From positions 16,247,303 through 16,311,302 of the forward strand of contig NC_092581.1 of the NCBI RefSeq assembly GCF_037975245.1: 64,000 nucleotides of DNA, given 5' to 3'. The position numbers and the translations under genes are program-made. The DNA is from Apostichopus japonicus. Taxonomy: Eukaryota > Echinodermata > Holothuroidea > Aspidochirotida > Stichopodidae. Under the pieces are notes generated by a model. That model saw nothing but the letters and a program-made list of their open reading frames with translations, was not told the origin of the DNA and made no database searches. Position 1 is the first letter of the stretch. Every line of letters begins with the position of its first letter. Below, piece by piece: positions 42,701-47,821 of the stretch.

Positions 42701-43481
42701 TTCGCCACAAAATATCAAAGCCTTTCTAGGCTTTAAGAAAAAAGAATAAAATATCTTGCTATGGAACTGAAAGATAAGTAACTAAGGTCCATAGGTTGTA
42801 TATCCCAAGTTCTGGCATGAAAATTCCCCCATCGGGGTCTTTGTGACTAAGACTTAGGTCCTCTGCTGATGTTGAGTCCATAAGTTATATCCCAACTTGT
42901 GGAATTTAATTGCCTGAGTGGGGGGGTCACTGTGACTTGGATTTCATGGTTCTACAGTAGCACTCACTTTGTCAAGTTTCCACGTGCAAATTAGGGTATA
43001 AGGTAAAAGACGATGGGAGGGGGGTGGGGGAGGGAATAAAAGAAGGATATTTAGTGAGATGGGTTGCTAGAATAGGGGGATTATTGTAATTGACAAATTT
43101 TTAACTTATCAAGAAGAGAAGGATGCTTACACTTAAGGATTGGCTAGCATCTGAATCTGTGATTTCACTGAACATCACTACATTCTTCTCTTTCCCAAAG
43201 CTTTCTCTGACTCCGAGGTGATAGAAGAGCGATCTCTGTTGAACCGATGTGGTCATGTCCACGACGACTACATCTGCGGCGTAGAACTTGTCCACCACTG
43301 TGGTCTCACCAAAGTCCAATTTTTCAAACGCTACAAGTTCCAGTTTGAGTCCTGGTTTCTGACAAGCATTTGTAATACTCTCCTTGGCTACTCTAGCTGA
43401 TTTTGAGGATTCATTGACCACCAAAACCACCAGAGTTGAGGCAGTTCTGGTCGAAGGGACACTATCACTGGGTTGCAACAT
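1942..43481 (-). CDS. MAP3K5: ASK-family MAP kinase kinase kinase (MAP3K5/15-like), 34 coding exons
   Basis: Complete gene for an apoptosis signal-regulating kinase, the stress-activated cytoplasmic MAP3K that phosphorylates MKK3/4/6/7 to activate JNK and p38. I joined 34 exons with GT-AG boundaries; all phases agree and the CDS is 3801 nt (1266 aa plus stop; human ASKs have about 1290-1375 aa). Order: N-terminal thioredoxin-binding-type domain (residues about 16-190, LDFGETT at 55-61, [10 protein letters not shown] at 86-95); TPR-like central regulatory region (about 190-470); PH-like part (about 470-575); kinase (about 589-845) with GRGTYG at 603, Lys625, HRD 717-719 and DFG 738-740; 14-3-3 motif RSKSVP 873-878; conserved C-terminal block containing [11 protein letters not shown]; coiled coil (about 1130-1182); SAM-like domain (about 1205-1266). 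The start is the ATG at 43481; a likely 3' splice site just upstream implies a noncoding 5' exon that I could not place. MAP3K5, 6 and 15 cannot be separated by eye; an invertebrate would usually have one ancestral copy. Confidence 0.93.
2281..2357 (-). CDS. MAP3K5: ASK coding exon 33: SAM-like domain
   Basis: Residues 1229-1254, [20 protein letters not shown] then KNLGLR; matches FLAEDYTLLDVLYYVTRDDLKCLRLR of human ASK1. Acceptor TTTCAG, donor GTAGGA, phase 2. It is separated from exon 32 by the large 34-bp satellite. Confidence 0.92.
3905..5750. repeat. 34-bp satellite with higher-order structure
   Basis: Long array in the ASK intron between exons 32 and 33. The basic unit combines ACTCCTCAACTTCAGGAACC with ACTAAGAAGCATAC, about 34 bp, with many 10-38 bp variants. 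Between about 4320 and 4720 it is organised as a 179-bp higher-order unit, seen in CTTCCAGAATAACTATGAAA at 4344, 4523 and 4702 (also near 4094 and 5154). Confidence 0.92.
5937..6019 (-). CDS. MAP3K5: ASK coding exon 32: SAM-like domain, first helices
   Basis: Residues 1201-1228, [20 protein letters not shown] then PVSLQR; human ASK1 has EDSELTDWLRVNGADEDTISR. Acceptor TGACAG, donor GTAAAC, phase 0. Confidence 0.92.
6165..6291. repeat. GC-rich minisatellite
   Basis: Four to five copies of GCCCTGGAGTTTCAGGGGCC with spacer AAGCCCCAA, period about 24 bp with a 33-bp variant. Each unit contains the dyad CTGGAG/TTTCAGG. Confidence 0.85.
6493..6560. repeat. AT microsatellite
   Basis: Interrupted (AT)n tract with ATGTGTAT interruptions, in the ASK intron upstream of exon 32. 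Confidence 0.9.
6771..7172. mobile_element. TTAA-flanked MITE, piggyBac-like
   Basis: 402-bp non-coding element bounded by TTAA at 6767-6770 and 7173-7176. The terminal inverted repeats are GGCCCGGTCACAC and, in inverse, GGCCCGGTCTCAC. Inside, CCGATAAAA and ATCGGATA motifs recur in both orientations. TTAA duplications are typical of piggyBac-type transposition; the class is inference. Confidence 0.8.
7264..7556 (+). mobile_element. tRNA-derived SINE
   Basis: The head carries pol III boxes: A-box-like TGGTCAAGTGG at about 7272 and B box GGTTCGAGTCC at about 7318. It is followed by the metazoan SINE core CCTTGGGCAAGGCACTTTAT and a tail ending near CAATAATC. A second copy lies at 22390-22675. 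Confidence 0.85.
7904..7942. repeat. ACAG microsatellite
   Basis: (ACAG)n with one GAGA interruption. Confidence 0.9.
10557..10612 (-). CDS. MAP3K5: ASK coding exon 31: linker to SAM
   Basis: Residues 1182-1201, [18 protein letters not shown]. Not recognisable by similarity. Acceptor TCTCAG, donor GTATGA; it fits the incoming phase 2 and outgoing phase 1 needed by exons 30 and 32. Confidence 0.78.
10750..11196. mobile_element. MITE/foldback element with about 35-bp terminal inverted repeats
   Basis: The left end has CAGCTAAGAAACA and TTCCATTTGGGAGAT; the right end carries the same two blocks in inverse orientation at about 11161-11195. Length is about 447 bp, no coding capacity. It sits about 140 bp upstream of ASK exon 31 in transcription sense. 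Confidence 0.7.
11742..11834 (-). CDS. MAP3K5: ASK coding exon 30: coiled coil
   Basis: Residues 1151-1182, [20 protein letters not shown] and onward; leucine heptads matching the ASK C-terminal coiled coil used for homo-oligomerisation. Acceptor CTCTTAG, donor GTAAGT, phase 2. Confidence 0.9.
12472..12685 (-). CDS. MAP3K5: ASK coding exon 29
   Basis: Residues 1080-1151. A disordered His/Pro-rich linker, then [12 protein letters not shown] (human [12 protein letters not shown]) and the start of the coiled coil, [17 protein letters not shown]. Acceptor ACGTAG, donor GTAAGA, phase 2. Confidence 0.93.
13550..13661 (-). CDS. MAP3K5: ASK coding exon 28
   Basis: Residues 1043-1080, [31 protein letters not shown] is an invariant ASK signature. 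Acceptor TTTCAG, donor GTAAAG, phase 1. Confidence 0.95.
14215..14510 (+). mobile_element. Dispersed hairpin repeat (hammerhead-like family), copy 1
   Basis: Pyrimidine-rich left part, then GAAGAAGATCCTGCTAGGAT-CGAAACATC and a right part with TCTCCTACACAGGCTCTC and AACAGTTTTATTTTATT. Same family as 17057, 26461 and 34535. Confidence 0.75.
14842..14921 (-). CDS. MAP3K5: ASK coding exon 27
   Basis: Residues 1016-1042, [20 protein letters not shown], equivalent to KLKLELDFDSHGISQVQVVL. Acceptor TTTCAG, donor GTAAGT, phase 0. Confidence 0.9.
15736..15814 (-). CDS. MAP3K5: ASK coding exon 26
   Basis: Residues 990-1016, [20 protein letters not shown] and a helix end; matches HITTLIASLREFVRSTDRK in human ASK1. 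Acceptor TTCCAG, donor GTATTG, phase 1. Confidence 0.9.
16450..16515 (-). CDS. MAP3K5: ASK coding exon 25
   Basis: Residues 968-989, [19 protein letters not shown]; corresponds to VRNLMESLAQG in human ASK1. Acceptor TTTCAG, donor GTAAGT, 22 whole codons. Confidence 0.88.
17057..17250. mobile_element. Dispersed hairpin repeat (hammerhead-like family), copy 2, foldback
   Basis: Mostly the minus-strand form: AAGTAAGTTGGCCTGAAG then CGATCCTAGTAGGATC, followed after about 40 bp by a plus-strand half (GCCTTTGAAGAAGATCCTG), giving a foldback. It ends about 28 bp from ASK exon 24. Confidence 0.75.
17278..17416 (-). CDS. MAP3K5: ASK coding exon 24
   Basis: Residues 921-967. [15 protein letters not shown], then [18 protein letters not shown]; human ASK1 has [18 protein letters not shown]. 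Acceptor CTTCAG after a pyrimidine tract, donor GTGAGT, phase 0. Confidence 0.93.
18511..18633. repeat. Long hairpin flanked by AT microsatellites
   Basis: Perfect 29-bp inner arms at 18535-18563 and 18591-18619, plus 11-bp outer arms at 18511-18521 and 18623-18633 (GTTGAGACTAG). AT tracts flank it at 18478-18510 and 18697-18740. A related half copy is at about 21545-21605. Confidence 0.88.
18697..18740. repeat. AT microsatellite
   Basis: Near-pure (AT)n, part of the composite with the hairpin at 18511. Confidence 0.9.
20274..20315 (-). CDS. MAP3K5: ASK coding exon 23 (42 nt)
   Basis: Residues 907-921, [14 protein letters not shown]. There is no direct similarity to rely on. The call rests on acceptor ACAACAG, donor GTATGT and a phase that joins exons 22 and 24 exactly. 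It could be alternatively spliced: without it the frame still holds, because 42 is divisible by three and both flanking phases are 2. Confidence 0.75.
20650..21010. repeat. Short interspersed units TGGGTAACACAAACTCCTG
   Basis: TGGGTAACACAAACTCCTG occurs near 20657, 20946 and 20989, each next to a G-rich run. Cause unknown; looks like local segmental duplication. Confidence 0.6.
21545..21730. repeat. Half copy of the 18511 hairpin repeat plus AT microsatellite
   Basis: GAAACTCTGAGTAACATCTA followed by TAGTGTTCCACTAGTCTCAA matches the right half of the 18511 repeat; the next sequence (GACATAGATCACTCTG, GCCAATCAACC) also matches its flank. AT tracts follow at 21665-21730. Confidence 0.75.
22390..22675 (-). 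mobile_element. tRNA-derived SINE, second copy
   Basis: Reverse-strand relative of the element at 7264. On the complement it reads TGTTCAAGTGGTTAATGCAG, GGTTCGAGTCCTGGACAGAT and ACCCAGGTGTATAAATGGGG. The core is truncated or rearranged at its 3' side. Confidence 0.8.
22856..22925. repeat. 14-bp minisatellite
   Basis: About five units of ATCAGACTGGAGCA, the first two with small changes. Confidence 0.88.
23020..23110 (-). CDS. MAP3K5: ASK coding exon 22: linker
   Basis: Residues 877-907, [16 protein letters not shown] and onward. A weakly conserved Ser/Pro-rich linker after the 14-3-3 motif. Acceptor TCTCAG, donor GTAAGT, phase 2. Confidence 0.85.
23616..23935. repeat. About 95-110 bp tandem duplication covering the end of ASK exon 21
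   Basis: Three units share GGCATCCTTTGA, a T-rich stretch and GTACCTGAC. The last two also share ACGTACCTGACTTGCTCC, so 39 nt of exon 21 (23894-23932) and its donor recur at 23799-23837 with 2-3 mismatches, 95 bp away. Confidence 0.9.
23894..24024 (-). CDS. MAP3K5: ASK coding exon 21: end of kinase and basic linker with 14-3-3 motif
   Basis: Residues 833-877. [16 protein letters not shown] closes the kinase domain; a basic stretch SRRRKRSKK follows, then HRSKS. With the first base of exon 22 the sequence reads RSKSVP (873-878), a mode-1 14-3-3 motif at the place of human Ser966/967. Acceptor AAACAG, donor GTACGT. The exon end and donor are copied 95 bp further downstream. Confidence 0.94.
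24818..24984 (-). CDS. MAP3K5: ASK coding exon 20: kinase C-lobe
   Basis: Residues 778-833, [20 protein letters not shown], then [17 protein letters not shown]. Acceptor CTACAG, donor GTACAG, phase 2. Confidence 0.95.
25387..25448 (-). CDS. MAP3K5: ASK coding exon 19: activation segment, APE
   Basis: Residues 757-777, [19 protein letters not shown]. Thr758 matches human Thr842, and MAPE is the APE motif. Acceptor CATCAG, donor GTAAGA, phase 0. Confidence 0.95.
25743..25881 (-). CDS. MAP3K5: ASK coding exon 18: catalytic loop and DFG
   Basis: Residues 711-757. HRD at 717-719, Lys721, Asn724, DFG at 738-740, then [16 protein letters not shown]. The residue aligned with human Thr838, the activating site, is Ser754; Thr813 is conserved as the T of NTYSG. 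Acceptor ATCAG, donor GTAAGC, phase 1. Confidence 0.95.
26262..26365 (-). CDS. MAP3K5: ASK coding exon 17: kinase C-lobe
   Basis: Residues 676-710, [15 protein letters not shown] then [13 protein letters not shown]; almost identical to human ASK1. Acceptor TGACAG, donor GTAGAG, phase 0. Confidence 0.94.
26461..26700. mobile_element. Dispersed hairpin repeat (hammerhead-like family), copy 3, with perfect 40-bp inverted arms
   Basis: Left arm 26461-26500 and right arm 26598-26637 are exact reverse complements, containing GATCCTGCTAGGATCGAAAC and GTCAGGCCAACTTAC. The spacer resembles copy 1's upstream part. Located in the intron between ASK exons 16 and 17. Confidence 0.85.
27236..27363 (-). 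CDS. MAP3K5: ASK coding exon 16: kinase N-lobe and hinge
   Basis: Residues 633-676, [23 protein letters not shown] and [16 protein letters not shown] and IFMEQVPGG are hallmarks of ASK kinases. Acceptor TGCCAG, donor GTAAAT, phase 1. Confidence 0.95.
27732..27906. repeat. 44-bp tandem repeat covering the end of ASK exon 15
   Basis: Four units at 27732-27775, 27776-27819, 27820-27862 and 27863-27906. The last contains the end of exon 15 and its donor. In the copies the donor GT is retained in units 2 and 3 (GTATGA, GTAAGA) and lost in unit 1 (AT). Confidence 0.92.
27875..28008 (-). CDS. MAP3K5: ASK coding exon 15: kinase glycine loop and catalytic lysine
   Basis: Residues 589-633. It opens [11 protein letters not shown], then [14 protein letters not shown] (glycine loop at 603-608) and IAVKEV with catalytic Lys625 (human Lys709). 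Acceptor TTACAG, donor GTAAGA. The last 32 nt and the donor lie in a 44-bp unit repeated three more times in the intron downstream (plus-strand 27732-27862); see the separate repeat entry. Confidence 0.95.
29290..29415. repeat. About 45-bp tandem repeat, 3 copies
   Basis: Units share GATAACTGA, AATAAACTG, TAAATTGATGA. Low complexity, AT-rich, in the intron between ASK exons 14 and 15. Confidence 0.75.
30110..30197 (-). CDS. MAP3K5: ASK coding exon 14
   Basis: Residues 559-588, [11 protein letters not shown] followed by an acidic linker to the kinase; corresponds to KFFEMVNTI in human ASK1. Acceptor TTTAG after a CT repeat, donor GTGAGT, phase 0. Confidence 0.88.
30330..30680. mobile_element. 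TTAA-associated MITE, copy A, 3' end incomplete
   Basis: Starts after TTAA (30326-30329) with AGGGTGTGAAGACTCGCGCA; shares CCGGTAATCTGACCTAGTTT and ACACCACCATCGATCCCAGA with copies at 36463 and 49586. It stops near ACTTTTTCAT without the right terminus. Confidence 0.82.
31343..31438 (-). CDS. MAP3K5: ASK coding exon 13
   Basis: Residues 527-559, [18 protein letters not shown], nearly the human RCCFLYVLHNSDDFQIYF; a strand pair of the PH-like domain. Acceptor GTTTAG, donor GTAAAA, phase 2. Confidence 0.93.
31767..31855 (-). CDS. MAP3K5: ASK coding exon 12
   Basis: Residues 498-527, [19 protein letters not shown] and ASSIKGV, aligned to SIWHVLPDDKKGIHEW and ASSVRGV. Acceptor CACCAG, donor GTATGA, phase 2. 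Confidence 0.92.
32208..32288 (-). CDS. MAP3K5: ASK coding exon 11
   Basis: Residues 471-497, [14 protein letters not shown] and onward; human ASK1 has VLILEPTKIYQPSY. This starts the PH-like part. Acceptor TTGTAG, donor GTATAC, 27 whole codons. Confidence 0.92.
32755..32908 (-). CDS. MAP3K5: ASK coding exon 10
   Basis: Residues 419-470, [12 protein letters not shown] then [11 protein letters not shown] and SDVRFP; matches YLKSIVETI and DFWMDFLVEA in human ASK1. Acceptor ACAAAG, donor GTAAGA, phase 0. Confidence 0.92.
33825..33984 (-). CDS. MAP3K5: ASK coding exon 9
   Basis: Residues 366-419, with [28 protein letters not shown] and FRLKPPTW. Human ASK1 has LSSLLGKKGNL and FKLKTPAW. Acceptor TTCAAG, donor GTGAGT, phase 2. 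Confidence 0.92.
34535..34862 (+). mobile_element. Dispersed hairpin repeat (hammerhead-like family), copy 4
   Basis: Longest left part (CT-rich, about 250 bp), then GCCTTTGAAGAAGATTCTGC and CGAAACGTCAGGCC. In the intron between ASK exons 8 and 9. Confidence 0.75.
35008..35120 (-). CDS. MAP3K5: ASK coding exon 8
   Basis: Residues 328-366, including [17 protein letters not shown], equivalent to SGINYAVLLLAAGHQF in human ASK1; a TPR-like helix pair. Acceptor CACAG, donor GTAAGG, phase 1. Confidence 0.92.
35719..35840 (-). CDS. MAP3K5: ASK coding exon 7
   Basis: Residues 288-328, with [14 protein letters not shown] and FKDTESRDK, aligned to DMYCLVGRIYKDMF and FTDTESRDH of human ASK1. Acceptor CCCTAG, donor GTGAGC. 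The open ORF listed over this exon is in a shadow frame. Confidence 0.93.
36463..37421. mobile_element. TTAA-associated MITE, copy B, split by a LINE
   Basis: Left part 36463-36716 and right part from about 37310, ending before TTAA at 37422-37425. The two parts together equal one MITE; the 593 bp between are a LINE fragment. The right part is included in the 303-bp tandem array. Confidence 0.82.
36717..37309 (-). mobile_element. L2/CR1-type LINE fragment, 5'-truncated
   Basis: On the minus strand 37090-37309 encodes the end of a reverse-transcriptase ORF, including [14 protein letters not shown] and [18 protein letters not shown], then YGH and TAA at 37087-37089; this is the usual C-terminal signature of L2/CR1/Rex-like LINEs. 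A 370-bp 3' region with a repeated 120-bp block follows, ending in a TTATTA-type simple tail at 36717. Confidence 0.85.
37221..38430. repeat. 303-bp tandem array, 4 near-identical copies
   Basis: CATATGTGACTTTGTTAG-type starts at 37221, 37524, 37827 (ATTTTG variant) and 38130. Each unit holds about 90 bp of the LINE end, the right half of MITE copy B and about 105 bp of flanking DNA. Only a handful of substitutions and one 1-bp deletion separate the copies, so expansion is recent. Confidence 0.95.
38594..38642 (-). CDS. MAP3K5: ASK coding exon 6 (49 nt)
   Basis: Residues 271-287, [17 protein letters not shown], matching RRNLPGDRAKALDIM in human ASK1. A micro-exon with acceptor TTGCAG and donor GTGAGT; the phases (2 in, 0 out) confirm it. 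Confidence 0.92.
38957..39336. mobile_element. hAT-like non-autonomous element, 380 bp
   Basis: Terminal repeats CAGTGGCGGAGC and GCTCCGCCACTG, flanked by 8-bp GCTTGTCC / GCCTGTCC (7 of 8). It is inserted into another repeat also seen at about 27525-27590 (CTGCAGGAGCT, CATCAGGCTTGTCC). It contains the shared inner module GCGCCA-CCACGGGTTGGCGCGGAGCG. Confidence 0.82.
39415..39521 (-). CDS. MAP3K5: ASK coding exon 5
   Basis: Residues 236-271, beginning [10 protein letters not shown] and ending YAFALNR, closely matching the TPR-like region of human ASK1 (YAFALNRRN). Acceptor CCTCAG, donor GTAATG, phase 2. No useful ORF covers it; found by protein similarity. Confidence 0.92.
40430..40975. repeat. 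Dispersed repeat rich in TGACC(C/T) phrases, with terminal hairpin
   Basis: Contains TGACCCCCGATGACCCC, GGTGACCTTTGACCCCAAAT and CAAGTTTCAT, phrases repeated in 28740-29030 and 41790-41820. It ends with a near-perfect palindrome at about 40945-40973 (AGCTCACACCAGCATGCTGG, then TATGAGCT). Confidence 0.6.
41077..41169 (-). CDS. MAP3K5: ASK coding exon 4
   Basis: Residues 205-235 ([10 protein letters not shown] to LLSYREIQ), the first helices of the central regulatory region; human ASK1 has LLLSYRDIQ here. Acceptor TTTCAG, donor GTAAAG, phase 0 at both ends. Confidence 0.93.
41397..41472 (-). CDS. MAP3K5: ASK coding exon 3
   Basis: Residues 179-204, including [10 protein letters not shown], equivalent to ILNDIRKARN in human ASK1. 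Acceptor CGTCAG, donor GTAGGT; phases 2 to 0 agree with the neighbours. Confidence 0.93.
41890..42074 (-). CDS. MAP3K5: ASK coding exon 2
   Basis: Residues 118-179. It encodes [10 protein letters not shown], the counterpart of TFVPYMIT in human ASK1, and the following helix. The acceptor has a strong pyrimidine tract ending CTGCAG. The donor is GTTAGC, phase 2. The start of this exon is not in the open ORF that begins at the internal Met. Confidence 0.9.
43131..43481 (-). CDS. MAP3K5: ASK coding exon 1
   Basis: Residues 1-117, the start of the ASK thioredoxin-binding/redox-sensor domain. It contains VNESS, LDFGETT and [11 protein letters not shown], which align directly with human ASK1. The ATG is on the complement at 43479-43481. 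The donor is GTAAGC at 43125-43130, phase 0. Complementary sequence just upstream of the ATG has an AG after a pyrimidine stretch, so the exon probably begins a little upstream as 5'UTR. Confidence 0.92.
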
Positions 43482-46400
43482 ACTGACAAAATGCAGAATG
43501 TTAATCTGAAAACACTGGACAAAACGAAAGGGGGACAGTAAAAAGAATGAATGACAAAAGAATGCTGATGACCTTTGCTTTTTGCTTTAATATGCTTCTG
43601 AGGATTATGCACTGCAACTTACAAACCTTTACCATTTTCATCAATTCATTTTGGGGGTTTAACCACATCATTTGATTGTACTTTTGTAGCTATTATGAAA
43701 TGTGATTTAAGTTGCACGAAGTAGGCCTTCAGTTGGGATTAATTCAAACCAAAGATAGAATGTTGTTAGGAATTGATGTTGTTTGGCTGGAAGTATTTTA
43801 TTTATATCTCATATTTTATCTTGCTGTTAGTGAAAGGATTATTAGACCAAAGATTTAATATAGACAGTACACAACAATTCAAGGAATTGTCCTTGAATTT
43901 TGTATTTCACAGGAGTTTCATTGATCAAACACAATGGAGAATCTCCAGTCACACCCTAAATCAACAGAGAGCGCTTTCACTTCGGTCCTTTCTATTTCCG
44001 TGACATTTGACAAGTGGCAGTCTCTGAAATCACAGAGGATTAAGGAAAAGAGGATAATTCACACTCAGTGTGACATATATTCAAAGTAGCATTCGGTTTT
44101 TGGCACTCACAACTAGCACATTTTATCAACAAAGTGTTACCCACCGTTTATTTGGCAACTTAACACACGTCTGGTTGTCAACCAATCCCAAAGCTTCCTT
44201 GAGGTATTTTCAATCATGTCTGCAAAACTGAGTTTAAGTTTGGGCTGAATCTGAATTATCTCAGTCTTGAGTTATTAATTTTGGGCTTAGTGATGCTGTA
44301 GTTTAGTTTTCAGGAAGAAATTATATCAGTGGGCCTTTGCTAGTAAGTAATAATATGTTTTGCATTTCATAGCAAGGATGTCATTATCTCTTCTGGATGC
44401 ACTGATAATTTGACCAAAAGTCCTTAACCCATCCTACTAATTTTCTACTGTAGGCTTGCCTAAATGTGTTATGGATATACCTTACAAAGGGTATCACTAT
44501 GATTATGTGAGAATCAAGGTTTTCTAGCTTAACTACATGTTAGCCTATTTCTCTCTGGATAATGAACGATACAAATTACAATATTCAACTGAATAACGCT
44601 TGAATCTTTGGAGAAACTGTTCATGGGCTATGTAACCTACTTCGACACTGTAATGTTACACCGAATTATTTTATACTGTCTAAACGTTGGGTTATCCCAC
44701 AGAAAAAACGGACGGAGCCCCTAGAATAGACCTTCACACTCAATACTACAACCTCAAGCGAGCCTATCTTGGCCTAATGTTATGGGTTAGCCTAAGTTAT
44801 AGTATACTAATACTGCACTGTTTGTAACTAAGTGTAAGCCTAGCTTAACTTGGCCTTAACGTTACTCATTAATGAAACCAGTCTGACGTTATGCCTTATT
44901 CAGTCATATTTAGATTGAACGATGCCTATAAATGAAGTGCCTGCTTATGTAAGCTGACCACTTTTGCACTTGACTAATTAATTACCGATGAAACCTTCCG
45001 AATTTCAGGGGATGTCCCTGTCACTGTCTAAAGGGCTGTTGTAGTGGTTGACCGAGCCTAGTGGAACAAATAGCAGCCATTAGTATAGTAGCTGACAGAT
45101 GCAGCAGTCCTTACTCCCTAGCAGACAACTAAAGGACACTATAGCAAACCAACGGTGTACCATAACAGCGGCCACACGGGCAACTTACCACCCAAGCAAC
45201 TGATTTTTTGTTGTACTTAGAGTTATGCAGGGATTTGAGGGGTTGGAATAGTAACAGAAAAAAAAACCTTCCTCTTTCGCGTGGTAAAGGTCCACTGTAA
45301 AAAGTAAACTTACTGTTTGACCCAAAATTACCATAAACATGTAGCCTACCGCTGTTTCAAACTCGAAAACAACCTACAATCGAGCACAAAAACCTCAAAA
45401 AAAAAACACGTAGGCCTACTAAAGTAATCGGCTTCCTTTCAATATGAACGTTAGTTGGGTGCGGACATAGTTTATCTATCTTTTTTATAAAAGAGAAATG
45501 TGATCCATTTACTACAGATGACACTGAATTAATTGCTCCTTTTTGGTTATATCCAGACTTCTAACGGATATTGGCTATTGTGAACTACACAATGACCTTA
45601 AAACAAACTGATCAGTTGTCGGCCTTCAAGTTAGACATTTTCATTACTTCCGGTTGGGGCTCGAACGATGGTCTCAGGGTCTCACTACTATTTCATTGCC
45701 ATATTATCAGAAAAGTATCACAATTTGTTATTCTTCTGTTTGACTTTACTATTTTCTAGAGCTGAAGTTAAAATTAAAAGGCTATAAAGAAAAGTCACGT
45801 GACACTGACTTTCAGTATTTCCTGTATACCGCTGCACAACGGCAGCTGTTGATATATATATATACTCGATTCTATTACTTAAAGTTCCTAATCGAAGCAA
45901 AAGACCGTATAAGCACGGCAAAACCGGAAGAGTGAGGCATTGTGCGATGAGGAAGGAGATAATTGTTTTTGCTCCTCCCCGCACTTATGAATATTGAAGC
46001 ACTTATTGGCAGTGATGATCGAGTCATGCAGCCAAGTGATCTGCCGGGAATCAAATGATAAATTTTCCCTCCATATACCTCATATTCACTTCTTATCAGT
46101 GGCGTAGCTACGGGGGGGGGGCCTGGGGGCCGGGGCCCCCCATGAAATCGGCTGGCCCCCCACTGCCCCCCCCACTGCCCCCCCCACTGGGGATGGGGTA
46201 AAAAAATTGTAAAAAAAAAAATCATCAGTGGGATTCACTAATATTTTTTGTTCAATAATTTGGGAAATAGAGTTACACAATTTTCTCGTCTGCATCTGGC
46301 AGAATAAGAATAATACAATATCTGTAGTAATCATGAGAATGGTCATACAGCATGGCATGGCAATGGTCGATGCGACGGTTGCGACCATACACCACGAACC

Positions 46401-46741
46401 ATGTGCATGTGCTGCGCGATATCGATATCTACCAATACATGTTATCGGTCATCGATTGGCACAAAAACCCAGATTCTGATGACAGCTGCCTCAAGAAACC
46501 CAATAAATGGCCTAATTAGCACCGAGCCACCAATGTGGACCATTACCGAAACATCGATGCGTGTTAGTCTTCCATCCCCTTCCTCTAATGCTATTTAAGT
46601 CCACATGTGGGCATTCCTGCAAACCTACCGGTAGCCCACAGGGGTTTGAGTTGGGAGAAAGGCCTTGACACCTTGAAACAACAAATGATGCCAACCATAG
46701 GCGTACGAGGCGGGGGTGCAGGGGGGCAGACTGCCCCCTAA

Positions 46742-46894
46742 ATTTCCAGAGGACAAGAAATTCGGGCAAAAGTCCTGAAAAATTCGGGCAGCCTAAGAGG
46801 GGAAAAAATATATATATATATATTTTTTTTTTTTTTTCTCCTCTTAGGCTGCCCGAATTTTTCAGGACTTTTGCCCGAATTTCTTGTCCTCTGG

Positions 46895-46898
<4 letters not shown>
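46742..46898. repeat. 58-bp perfect inverted repeat around a short AT/T tract
   Basis: Left arm about 46742-46799 and right arm 46841-46898 are reverse complements (contain GGACAAGAAATTCGGGCAAA and AAATTCGGGCAGCCTAAGAG). The 41-bp spacer is A-rich, (AT)n and T-rich. It is followed at once by a longer (AT)n tract. Confidence 0.92.

Positions 46899-46984
<86 letters not shown>
46897..46984. repeat. AT microsatellite, about 88 bp
   Basis: (AT)n with one GTAT interruption. The long ORF reported through it is an artefact of the repeat. Confidence 0.95.
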
Positions 46985-46987
<3 letters not shown>

Positions 46988-47164
46988 GTAGCTTGCCCGA
47001 ATCTTTTTCAAATTTTTGCCCGACAATTCCATGATTTTCTTTATTTAGCATCATGATGCCCGAATATTTCCGTGTAACACCACCGTAAGCGCAGTTCATC
47101 TGGGCTACCACGCTTTTTGCACGATCAATTTTTTTCTTCTAACTAGTCAATTGTATACCTGGAC

Positions 47165-47821
47165 CAAGGGCGGCGGAACCGGGGGGAAAAAGGGGGCACG
47201 TGCCCCTCCCCCACTTTTCCTCAGGTTAGAAATGTGCCTTTTTTCTACATAAAAATTGAGGTGCCTCAAGTTAGCAAGAGGCCAGGGAACCAGAATGAAC
47301 ACTCGGGAAGGGCCGTTTCCGGCCATCTGAGGGGTTTGTAAAACCAAAAATTTTCTAAAAGTACGCTCCGCGCCAACCGATGGTGGCGCTCCGCTCAGAT
47401 AGCCGTGCATACAACTTTGCAAATCCTGGCTAAGCCCGTGACTTTTAACGAATTTCTGTGAGTCAAACTCAAAGCATTTTCGAATGGAAAAAATTTGTTA
47501 AGATATTAACAAGAAAAAAACTCTAATTCGGAAGATTCCTACATTAGCAACTAGCATGATTTCACCTCATTTTGTCTCAAAAGAAAACTTGTTCCTTGTT
47601 TCCCAATTTGCGCATTGGATATTGCAGTGCTAGTATGCATATTTTCCTTGAGGGGGGGGGGGGGGACGTTGATGGAGTGATGTGTATACACAAATAAGTT
47701 AATACAATAAGAGTTATAAAGGGTACTGAATATAACGCTGCATCATTCCAATCGAATTTCTGCAAAGTGCCCTTTGATGTCGGTGCCCCCCCCCAGATTA
47801 AAAGTGCTTCCGCCACCCTTG
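47165..47821. mobile_element. Nested hAT-like element, 657 bp
   Basis: Ends CAAGGGCGGCGGAA and, inverse, CAAGGGTGGCGGAA; flanks ACCTGGAC / ACCTGGAT (7 of 8). Lies wholly inside the 46097-48682 element. Confidence 0.78.

Noticed and set aside
46512-47111. 199-residue minus-strand ORF, the second longest in the window
   Set aside because: It runs through the (AT)n tract, giving alternating Tyr/Ile, and through the perfect inverted repeat; it lies inside a hAT-like element. No protein similarity.
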